Of a DNA stretch of 11,753 nucleotides, positions 1 through 6,436 are shown piece after piece; within the stretch, counting starts at the first letter, position 1; each line of letters begins with the position of its first letter. Origin of the DNA: Coriobacteriaceae bacterium. Its GTDB lineage: Bacteria; Actinomycetota; Coriobacteriia; Coriobacteriales; Coriobacteriaceae. The DNA lies in NCBI GenBank assembly GCA_902835305.1, contig CADFMD010000022.1, positions 1 to 11,753 of the forward strand, read 5' to 3'. The position numbers and the translations under genes are program-made. The notes under the pieces were generated by a model. That model saw nothing but the letters and a program-made list of their open reading frames with translations, was not told where the DNA came from and did not search any database.

Positions 1-7
1 GGCCCTT

Positions 8-78
8 GCGGCGTAGTCGCTATTTATTCAGTCCAAGTTTCGGGGCGCAGTTCACAGGCACCTTTGTGGTGGTTTTTG
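8..78 (+). repeat. Left arm of window-spanning inverted repeat
   Basis: Positions 8-55 are the exact reverse complement of 11706-11753 (48 of 48 bases). The match continues with 17 of 23 bases to position 78 against 11683-11705. The inner part contains cctttgtggtgg (61-72), a motif that recurs in other intergenic spots of this window. No open reading frame with a credible start lies here. It reads as an intergenic repeat of the REP-like kind rather than an insertion-sequence end, since no transposase gene is present between the arms. The repeat could extend past the right edge of the window, which cannot be seen. Confidence 0.85.
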
Positions 79-204
79 CTTTGGTGGATGTGTGGGACAT
101 GCCTTACAATCTACCAAGTAGTTCATGACGGGCGAAAAACGGAGAGAAGGGGCTTGATGCGTCCTTAATGTTCCATGCGGATTGATTGATTCGATAGACG
201 GTGG

Positions 205-227
205 CGAATGCCCGCTGTCCGCATTCG
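205..227 (+). promoter_or_regulatory. Small hairpin ahead of the MFS gene
   Basis: Seven perfect base pairs (cgaatgc at 205-211 with gcattcg at 221-227) enclose a 9-base loop, ending nine bases before the AAGGAG ribosome binding site. It could be an operator for a local regulator or a leader hairpin; neither can be told from sequence. In the rest of 79-246 I see no convincing promoter pair. Confidence 0.3.
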
Positions 228-246
228 TATGAAACAAGGAGTCTCC

Positions 247-1527
247 ATGCTCGTCTCTCTTTTCTCAAAACCTCAATCATCGCTGTCCGCGCAGGCTAAA
301 CGCCTGGTGGCGATGCGCTTTCTCATCTACACCGGGTTTCAGACCAGTTATTTTATCGGCGTCATCGGTACGCTTACCTATGCGGACGGCGCTTCGGTCG
401 TCGCGACATCGCTGGCCGTCCTGTTCATGAACGTTTTCGTGATTCTGGGATCCTTTGCGGGCGGCGCTGCGCTCGACGTCTGGGGTCCGCGCCGCCATTT
501 CTTGCTGAGCATCGTCGGCGCGCTCGCAACTGGCACGGCGATCATCGCTTTTGGTAGCGCGACCGGCATCGTCCTGCTCGGCGCGGTGTTCTTAGGCCTT
601 ACGATGGGATTCGCCCAGCCCATTGCCACGTCCTATCCGGCCTACCTCACCGACGATCCTGTCGAGCTCAAAGACATCAACTCCGCCATCGCCATGTTTT
701 CAAACGTGAGTATCATCGTTGGCCCCACGCTGGGCGGCTTTGTCGCGGCGGCTGCGTCGTCGCGCACGGTGTTCGCGCTCATGATGCTCTTTACCGTGCT
801 GGCGTTCGTCGTCGGTTGGGGCTTTAGGCCGCAGACCAGCTATGTCGCCGGGCATGCGGATGCCGATTCGGCAGAGGAAGGGGAGCGTGCGGGGCGAAGC
901 TCCAACCCCGGCACGTCCGCCCGCGTCACCTTCTCGACCAGCATCAAGACGGTCTTTACCAACAGCGTCCTCGCCCTGCTGTTCTGCATTATTTTCCTTT
1001 CGAACTTTGGCTACGGAGCCTTCGATCCGCTCGAGTCGTTTTTCTATCGCGATGTCCTACGCGTCGGCGTTGAGTGGATGGGCTGGCTCTCGTCGGCCTC
1101 GGGCGTGGGCGCGGTGCTGGGTGCCGTGCTCGCGCTCCGCTTGCCGCCGCACTTGGTAAACCTAAAAACGCTGCTCGTGGCACTTATGTCCGTGGGCCTG
1201 GGAAGCCTGCTCTATGTGGGGACGCCGTACGTGGGTGTGGCCCTTGTCGGCCAGGTCGCCCTGGGCATAGCTTGGGGTGTCGTCAACCCGCTCCACAACA
1301 CCATCGTGCAAACGACGGCGCCGCTCGAGCAACTCGGCCGTGTGAACTCGGTCATGGGCTTTGGCAATATGTTCGCCGGCGTGGCGCCGCTGGCGATTGC
1401 CCCGTGGCTGGCGGCGACATTTGGCGTACAACGGACACTCGTGGGGGCGGGCATGGTCGTGACGGCGGTTCCCGCGGCGCTGCTGCTGTTTGGACGCAAT
1501 CACTTGGATCGTGCCGTAAAGCGGTAA
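247..1527 (+). CDS. MFS transporter (drug/siderophore-exporter-like)
   Basis: A 426-residue integral membrane permease of the major facilitator superfamily, expected to move a small solute across the cytoplasmic membrane in exchange for protons; the substrate cannot be told. The protein is almost wholly hydrophobic, with about 11-12 predicted helices in two halves joined by a charged cytoplasmic loop (about residues 194-237, rich in D, E, R and S). The loop after helix 2 matches MFS motif A (GGAALDVWGPRR, with D77 and R82-R83). Overall it resembles the MFS_3/EntS-like exporter group. The start at 247 is chosen because AAGGAG lies at 236-241 with a 5-base gap; in-frame ATGs at 208 and 229 lack such a site and would add a polar extension. 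It appears to be a single-gene unit, followed 12 bases later by the palindromes at 1540-1673. No link to the pilus genes is evident. Confidence 0.88.
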   Translation: MLVSLFSKPQSSLSAQAKRLVAMRFLIYTGFQTSYFIGVIGTLTYADGASVVATSLAVLFMNVFVILGSFAGGAALDVWGPRRHFLLSIVGALATGTAIIAFGSATGIVLLGAVFLGLTMGFAQPIATSYPAYLTDDPVELKDINSAIAMFSNVSIIVGPTLGGFVAAAASSRTVFALMMLFTVLAFVVGWGFRPQTSYVAGHADADSAEEGERAGRSSNPGTSARVTFSTSIKTVFTNSVLALLFCIIFLSNFGYGAFDPLESFFYRDVLRVGVEWMGWLSSASGVGAVLGAVLALRLPPHLVNLKTLLVALMSVGLGSLLYVGTPYVGVALVGQVALGIAWGVVNPLHNTIVQTTAPLEQLGRVNSVMGFGNMFAGVAPLAIAPWLAATFGVQRTLVGAGMVVTAVPAALLLFGRNHLDRAVKR

Positions 1528-1539
1528 GAAACAGGTAAG

Positions 1540-1604
1540 AAACCATCACAACATTCGATGAAAAGTGCGATTTTGCCGAAAAACATCGAATGTTGTGATG
1601 GTTT
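1540..1604. repeat. Perfect 21-bp palindrome, 23-base loop
   Basis: Arms 1540-1560 and 1584-1604 are exact reverse complements. The loop 1561-1583 is A/T-rich with short self-complementary runs (aaaa...tttt...aaaa). It starts 12 bases after the MFS stop codon and could help end or protect that transcript, but it has no T-run, so it is not a canonical Rho-independent terminator. It abuts the next palindrome with no gap. Confidence 0.85.
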
Positions 1605-1673
1605 GGCCCGCAAACGTCACTTCCACCACAAAGGGGCCAGGCACCTTCGTGGTGGAAGTGACGTTTGCGGGCC
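1605..1673. repeat. Perfect 25-bp palindrome with GTGCCTG-type core
   Basis: Arms 1605-1629 and 1649-1673 are exact reverse complements. Inside, aagg (1631-1634) can also pair with cctt (1644-1647). The centre holds ccaggcacc, the reverse complement of ggtgcctgg. Similar 'ccaccacaaaggtgcctg' strings on the reverse strand of the left window repeat (about 55-72) mark it as one member of a repeat family. Transcribed, it would form a very stable hairpin between the MFS and HAD genes. Confidence 0.85.
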
Positions 1674-1694
1674 GCGCCTGTGCCTTGGTATACC
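1665..1694 (+). promoter_or_regulatory. Candidate promoter for the HAD gene
   Basis: TTGCGG at 1665-1670 and TATACC at 1689-1694 are spaced 18 bases apart, about 55 bases before the gene start. The -35 box lies inside the right arm of the palindrome and the -10 box inside ggtatacc, itself self-complementary. This is pattern matching only; actinobacterial promoters are degenerate. Confidence 0.3.
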
Positions 1695-1749
1695 ATGTAC
1701 GCCGTTTGCGAATACACCCCACATCGCCGCACAACTCAGAAAGGCTCCC

Positions 1750-2571
1750 ATGGACACCACCTTCAGCCACATCAAAGCCGTGTTCTGCGATATCGACGGC
1801 ACGCTGCTCACGAGCCAGCACACGGTGTCCCCGCGCACCGTGGCGGCGATCCGCGCCCTGCGCGAGCGTGGCGTGCTCTTTGGCCTGTGCACCGGGCGCG
1901 ACGCCCGTGCGACCGAGGCCATGTACAAGCTCTGGGGCATCGAAGGCCTGGTAGACGTGCTCGTGGGCTGCGGTGGCGCCGAGGTCATCGACCGCGCGCA
2001 CGACATCAACGAACTGAGCTATCCGCTGCCGGGCGAGACCATCGCGCGCATCTGCAAGCACATGGCGGACCTTCCGGCAACGCCCGTCTGCCCCCGAGAC
2101 GGCGTGTTCTACGTGCCCAAGAGCAACGCGTGCGTCGAGCACCTGTCGCGCGTCGACGGCGTGCCCTACCAGGTGGTCGATTTTGCTGAGTTTTTGCGCG
2201 AGCCACAGCCCAAGGTGATGTTTACCATGGCGCCCGAGGTAATGCCGCGGGTGATTGAGCGGGCGTCGACGTTTGCCGACGACACCGTTAAGGCGGCGGC
2301 TCTGCAAACCACGCAGCGGCTCTACGAGTTCATGGATCCGCGCGTGTCCAAGACGCGCGGCCTTGGGCGCGTGGCGGAGCTCAACGACATGGAGCTCCAG
2401 AACATCTGCGTGTTTGGCGATGCGGACAACGACACCTGCATGGTGGCCGACGCCGGCGTGGGCGTGGCTATGGCAAACGGCAGCGACGCCACCCGTACCG
2501 CCGCGGACTTTGTAACCGCGAGCAACGACGAGGACGGCATCGCGGTCTTTATCCAGGAGCATCTGCTGTAG
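1750..2571 (+). CDS. Cof-type HAD-IIB family phosphatase
   Basis: A 273-residue soluble hydrolase of the haloacid dehalogenase superfamily, Cof/YbiV subgroup, which typically removes phosphate from sugar phosphates or other small phosphorylated metabolites in the cytoplasm with Mg2+; the substrate is unknown. All four HAD motifs are present: DIDGT at 14-18 (nucleophile D14, acid/base D16), T48 in CTGR, K201 in VSKTRG, and GDADND at 223-228 for the metal site. A cap domain lies between motifs II and III, as in type IIB. The length is normal for the family. The start at 1750 has AAGG at 1741-1744 just upstream and gives MDTTFSHIKAVFCDIDGT; an upstream extension of the frame to 1558 would translate the palindromes and is rejected. 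The gene is a lone unit between the palindromes and a strong terminator. Confidence 0.93.
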   Translation: MDTTFSHIKAVFCDIDGTLLTSQHTVSPRTVAAIRALRERGVLFGLCTGRDARATEAMYKLWGIEGLVDVLVGCGGAEVIDRAHDINELSYPLPGETIARICKHMADLPATPVCPRDGVFYVPKSNACVEHLSRVDGVPYQVVDFAEFLREPQPKVMFTMAPEVMPRVIERASTFADDTVKAAALQTTQRLYEFMDPRVSKTRGLGRVAELNDMELQNICVFGDADNDTCMVADAGVGVAMANGSDATRTAADFVTASNDEDGIAVFIQEHLL

Positions 2572-2584
2572 CGCCTGGGGGCAG

Positions 2585-2612
2585 CCACAAAGAGGGCAGA
2601 GCGCCTTTGTGG
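2585..2612. repeat. Hairpin with CCTTTGTGGTGG motif downstream of the HAD gene
   Basis: ccacaaag (2585-2592) pairs with ctttgtgg (2605-2612). The right arm is part of cctttgtggtgg (2604-2615), identical to 61-72 and, on the other strand, to 1623-1634. It precedes the main terminator and may be a decayed member of the same intergenic repeat family. Confidence 0.55.
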
Positions 2613-2621
2613 TGGTTTTCC

Positions 2622-2657
2622 AAGCGTCCCAACAGTCGATTGTTGGGACGCTTTTTT
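2622..2657 (+). terminator. Rho-independent terminator after the HAD gene
   Basis: A perfect 13-bp stem (2622-2634 with 2641-2653), 6-base loop gtcgat, and a T-run through 2657. It ends transcription about 50-85 bases after the HAD stop codon and separates this unit from the pilus locus. Confidence 0.9.
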
Positions 2658-3109
2658 GTAGCGAGGAGATTTGCAGCCGGTAACATGCGATGTCATTCAA
2701 GTGTCGATGTATGAACATGTCGGCACACGCTGGTTGTGCAGTAATTGACCAATTAGCTCATAACTAATATTTGCAGGTAGATATACTGCCATTCACGGCG
2801 CAATTTTGACCGTTCACAGATTGAGCGGGTTAAAACAAAGTGATGTACAAACAATGATAAAGTGTCATTTATCTAGATTTGCTAACGAGTTTACCAGCGT
2901 CTTTCCGAAATTTAACCCTCGAAAAACAATGCATAGTTTGAATAATTGTCAAGAAGTTAAGGCAACGTAAAGCAAAACTGACATTGCTAGGCTTGCGTTG
3001 TTTAAACAAAGAGTAATAATATGCATATCGAGCGCGAGCAATTATAGGTTGCGCGCCCAAGTTTGATGGTGAAAGAGCAAGATCGCGGTCTCTTGGGGAG
3101 GAGACATCG
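2658..3109 (+). promoter_or_regulatory. AT-rich leader upstream of the pilus operon
   Basis: About 450 bases without a credible gene, visibly more A/T-rich than the flanking coding DNA (23 of 60 bases are G/C in 2941-3000). Several promoter-like pairs can be drawn: TTGACC 2806-2811 with TTAAAA 2830-2835 (18-base gap), CTGACA 2978-2983 with TTTAAA 3001-3006 (17), and TTGCGT 2993-2998 with TAATAT 3017-3022 (18). I cannot tell which is used. A stem of caacg/cgttg plus aagc/gctt (2963-3000) overlaps the last two. The ribosome binding site GGGGAGGAG (3095-3103) follows a short hairpin (aagag 3073-3077 with ctctt 3090-3094). The length and composition suggest a regulated promoter region; no known riboswitch was recognised. 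Confidence 0.5.
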
Positions 3110-6100
3110 ATGAAAGCGAATTCAGACAAATCTAAGCAGAGTAAAAAAGCGACGCGCCGTGTACTGGCAGGCGTTTTGTGCGGAGCCTCCGTTTTGAGCC
3201 TGGTACTGTCGCTCGTCATGCCCCCGATCTCGCAGGCCATTGCCAACGATGCCCAGGCAGCTCCTACCGAGGAAACTGTGATGGGGGGGGGTTCCTCAAC
3301 TGAGTCTACTGATGTAGAAAACACCAACAACGGGGATACCGAAAACCAGAATAGTGACGAGACCGAGGGCGACGAAGCCGACCCTTCAAATGGTGTTGAG
3401 CAGGGTCAGCCTGAAGGTAAGCTGCAGGCCGAAGATGGCGAGTTGTCGGATGGCAATGCCGTAATGCTGGCTGCGGAAGGCGGGCAGACTAAAACGGCAT
3501 CCACTGAAATACGAACAGCTGACGACTTGAAAAAACTGGCAAATGCAAGCGGTGTTGCTAGCTTCAAGCTTATGAATGATGTCGAGACCGGCGAGACAAT
3601 CGCGCTTAACAAGGACGGCAGCAATATCACGCTGGATTTAAATGGCTGCAAAATTAAGTATACAAGTCAGAGCCAGCCCCTATTCAACATAACCGGCGGC
3701 GCAACGTTGACTGTCAAGGACGGTCAGCAAGTTGCCGCGACAGAGACTACGACTTCTCAAACAAATAAATGCGGCAATCTCGCTTTAATGGAATACGATA
3801 CTTCCAATGGCATTCCGACTGGCCTTACCTACTACGTAACCGAATCGGTCGCAAACGGAACCCGTACAACCGAGACTCTTAAGGCGTATAAGGCTCATGT
3901 CAAGGGTGCCATCGTGGCGTGCTCAGGCTCAAAGGACTTGAGGCTCATCGTAATCAATAGCGGTGGCCACCTCAATCTTGAGAGCGGCATGATTACGCAG
4001 GATAAAAACAACTGTGTCAAAAATTTGGTGTACGCAGCGGGCAGTTCGGCCATCAGCGTGGACGGCGGGTATGTCTGCGGCGGATATTGTCCGGAGGGCG
4101 CCGCTGGTGCGGGTATTTCTGTCGAGAACTCAACTCTTGACATCTCTGACGGCGTAATCGCTGGTAACTATGCCCCCAGTGGCGGCGGCGTTTATGCCCT
4201 GAATTCTACGGTAAACATGGTTGGCGGTATTATCTCCGGTAACGGTACAAATGATAATGAAGTCGGTTATGGCGCGGGAATTTGTGCTGAGGACTCTATG
4301 GTGACCATTACGAATGGTTACATTACTAACAACAAATATCAGTTCTATACCGATGAAGGACACAAAGGTAACGGTTGTCACGGTGGTGGCGGCATTGCTG
4401 CCTTTAGCCACAATCAGGGACAGAAAAAAGGCGGTCTGGTTATTAGCGGCGGCTACATCACGGGCAACTACTCTGCCGAGGCTGGCGGCGGCGTTTATGC
4501 TGGCGCTTGGAATAAACCTCTTTCCGGGTTTGCGTTTTATGGTGGAATCATCGCCAGCAATGTGGCGCAAAACTCAGAGGGTGGCGGCATCCGTATCGCT
4601 GCGCCTACAGTTGGCGAATTTAATGTGAGCGGCAAGAAAGCCCACATCACTAACAATACGACCAATACCACCAACGACTGGGGCGGCGGTGGCGTTTTTG
4701 TCCAGGGAGGCAACAGTGACGAGGGCGTTAATTCGGCGCGTCTCAAGATATATAACGCCCTGATTACCAAAAACTCGGCTAAGGGCTATGGTGGTGGCTT
4801 CGCAGCCTGCCCGAGCGGCAAGACGGCGATTACCGATGCCAATGGTATTGCGATTTTCGGAAACACCGATGCAAACGGTGAGAATCTATCAGGTGGCACC
4901 AATGGTAAGAATGAAGACCAGCCTCCAAGTGTTGATGGCGGTGAGATTACCGATGACTTCAAGAGGCGTGGCCATGAGGACCTCTTCCTTATCCGCAAGT
5001 CGGATAACGCTGACTATATCGCAGCCGTAACGGGCCAGATGCTCGGCGGTGGTGCTGCAAATTGGTCGGGCACGATTGACGGTCAGCCTACGACCATCGG
5101 TAAGTATGACGGAGTCCAGGCCAAGTACATGATTGGCCTAAAGTCCGAACCGTTCGTTGAAGATCAAAATGAAGCTATAAGGCTGGCTACGTTATATATC
5201 ACGGGCAACAGTTCCAACATCCACGGTGGTGGCATCATGACCAACGGCGACGTAATCGCTGGCTCCACTCAAGAAGTCAAGGTTTACCCCAAGATGAAGC
5301 TCAATGGCTCCAAGGTGCTTAAGGACGGCACGCTTAAAGGAAATGACTTCGATTTCCAGCTACTCAGACAGAACAAGATTATTAACGAACAAGGCGGGAT
5401 CTCATATACAGTTCCGAGCTTTGACTCCAATGGCAAACTTCAGCTCAATGGCTGCTCGGTGGTTGATACGGTGAAAAACGATGGGGATGGAAATCTCACC
5501 TTTGATCTGGGTGAAGTTTATGCCGACGACGATCTTGTTTACTACTTGGTAGAGGTTCCGGGCACGGACAAGAACGTGACTTACGACAAAACGATCTACA
5601 AAATTGATCCTGAGGTTGTGAGGGATGAGAAAAAGTCGCACAACGTGCTTGACATTAAATACACGTATTACAAAGTCGGGAGCGTTTCGGTAACAAAGGT
5701 AAAAAATGACGGCGCTGGCGCAAGAACGCCAGAAACAGAATCAGCAGCCACCGTAGCAGCTGAAGGCGAAAACGCTGTTATCGTTGCGCTTACCAGTGGT
5801 GCAACTTTCACTAACAAATACACTCCGTACACCTCCAAGGGCTCTTGGACTCCCAAGGTGACTAAGGTTGTTAAGGGTGGCGAGATGAAGGAGTTCACGC
5901 TCGAGCTTGCGGATAACGATAAGTTCGATAATGCCGAGACGGTTACGACTGACCCCAAGGGCGAGATTACCCCCACTGCCGACGGTGACAAGTCCCAGAC
6001 CCGGAGCTTCAAGCCGATCGAGTACGAACTCAATCAACTCGACAAGCTCGCGTCCGACTCCACGGGCCGTGGCGCTTCCAAGACCTTCACGTACTATGTG

Positions 6101-6436
6101 CGCGAGAAAACTGACGGTTCGCTGTTCTCGCACTATAAATACGACAAGTCTGTCTATCGATTTGACGTCACGATGACGGACAATACAAACGGCAAAATCG
6201 AGCCCACGAATGTGGCCTGCACCAAGATCGTTGACGCCGACGGTAATCCCATCGATGGCACCAAACCCGAGTCCACCCCCACCTTCACCAACACCTACTC
6301 CACCACATTGCCCCTTTCTGGTATGTCGGGCGTCACTCTGACGTACCTTGCCGGCGCGGCGGCGCTTTGCGCTGCTGCGGCCTGGATGCACATTCGTCGC
6401 AAGGCGAATGCGAAGGGAGGCGAGCGTCGTGAATAA
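3110..6436 (+). CDS. Large LPxTG-type pilus adhesin with beta-helix and FctA-like domains
   Basis: A 1108-residue secreted, wall- or pilus-anchored protein, likely the tip or ancillary adhesin of the pilus. An atypically long signal peptide (about 1-50: basic start, then hydrophobic core) is followed by an acidic Asn/Ser/Glu-rich linker to about residue 130. Residues about 135-720 form a predicted right-handed beta-helix, with recurring GGG(V/I/F) turns after I(T/S)xN strands (for example at 358 and 459), like polymorphic adhesins. Two Spy0128/FctA-like pilin domains follow (about 726-905 and 910-1065). Both carry the expected intramolecular isopeptide residues: probably K735/E815/N902 and K919/E999/N1061, the Asn in FTNKY and FTNTY. 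The C-terminus is a sorting signal: LPLSG (1067-1071), hydrophobic helix, RRK-rich tail. VYPK (K728) opens the first pilin domain and resembles a pilin motif. Start 3110 has AGGAG with a 6-base gap. The stop overlaps the next gene, so the two are probably translationally coupled. A nine-G run covers codons 58-61. Ligand unknown. Confidence 0.88.
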   Translation: MKANSDKSKQSKKATRRVLAGVLCGASVLSLVLSLVMPPISQAIANDAQAAPTEETVMGGGSSTESTDVENTNNGDTENQNSDETEGDEADPSNGVEQGQPEGKLQAEDGELSDGNAVMLAAEGGQTKTASTEIRTADDLKKLANASGVASFKLMNDVETGETIALNKDGSNITLDLNGCKIKYTSQSQPLFNITGGATLTVKDGQQVAATETTTSQTNKCGNLALMEYDTSNGIPTGLTYYVTESVANGTRTTETLKAYKAHVKGAIVACSGSKDLRLIVINSGGHLNLESGMITQDKNNCVKNLVYAAGSSAISVDGGYVCGGYCPEGAAGAGISVENSTLDISDGVIAGNYAPSGGGVYALNSTVNMVGGIISGNGTNDNEVGYGAGICAEDSMVTITNGYITNNKYQFYTDEGHKGNGCHGGGGIAAFSHNQGQKKGGLVISGGYITGNYSAEAGGGVYAGAWNKPLSGFAFYGGIIASNVAQNSEGGGIRIAAPTVGEFNVSGKKAHITNNTTNTTNDWGGGGVFVQGGNSDEGVNSARLKIYNALITKNSAKGYGGGFAACPSGKTAITDANGIAIFGNTDANGENLSGGTNGKNEDQPPSVDGGEITDDFKRRGHEDLFLIRKSDNADYIAAVTGQMLGGGAANWSGTIDGQPTTIGKYDGVQAKYMIGLKSEPFVEDQNEAIRLATLYITGNSSNIHGGGIMTNGDVIAGSTQEVKVYPKMKLNGSKVLKDGTLKGNDFDFQLLRQNKIINEQGGISYTVPSFDSNGKLQLNGCSVVDTVKNDGDGNLTFDLGEVYADDDLVYYLVEVPGTDKNVTYDKTIYKIDPEVVRDEKKSHNVLDIKYTYYKVGSVSVTKVKNDGAGARTPETESAATVAAEGENAVIVALTSGATFTNKYTPYTSKGSWTPKVTKVVKGGEMKEFTLELADNDKFDNAETVTTDPKGEITPTADGDKSQTRSFKPIEYELNQLDKLASDSTGRGASKTFTYYVREKTDGSLFSHYKYDKSVYRFDVTMTDNTNGKIEPTNVACTKIVDADGNPIDGTKPESTPTFTNTYSTTLPLSGMSGVTLTYLAGAAALCAAAAWMHIRRKANAKGGERRE
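3283..3291 (+). repeat. Nine-G homopolymer in the adhesin gene
   Basis: Nine consecutive G residues in codons 58-61, just after the signal-peptide region. Loss of one G shifts reading onto TAG at 3315-3317; gain of one G shifts it onto TGA at 3301-3303. As given, the frame is open (ON). Runs of this kind in surface-protein genes are classic sites of slipped-strand phase variation; here that role is an inference. Confidence 0.8.

Noticed and set aside
180..191. GATT triplicate (gattgattgatt) upstream of the MFS gene as a phase-variable repeat
   Set aside because: Only three units and not placed between recognisable promoter boxes; too short to argue for slippage.
1074..1538. Open frame overlapping the MFS gene in another + frame
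   Set aside because: Gly/Arg/Pro-rich translation typical of an alternate frame in G/C-rich DNA, while the MFS frame has continuous membrane helices through the same bases.
1540..1673. CRISPR array or riboswitch at the palindromes
   Set aside because: There are no regularly spaced direct repeats with unique spacers, and no known riboswitch core was recognised; the two palindromes differ in sequence.
1546..2718. Reverse-strand open frame (390 residues) opposite the HAD gene
   Set aside because: It spans the palindromes and both hairpins downstream of the HAD gene, has His/Arg/Val-biased sequence, and overlaps a HAD gene with all four motifs.
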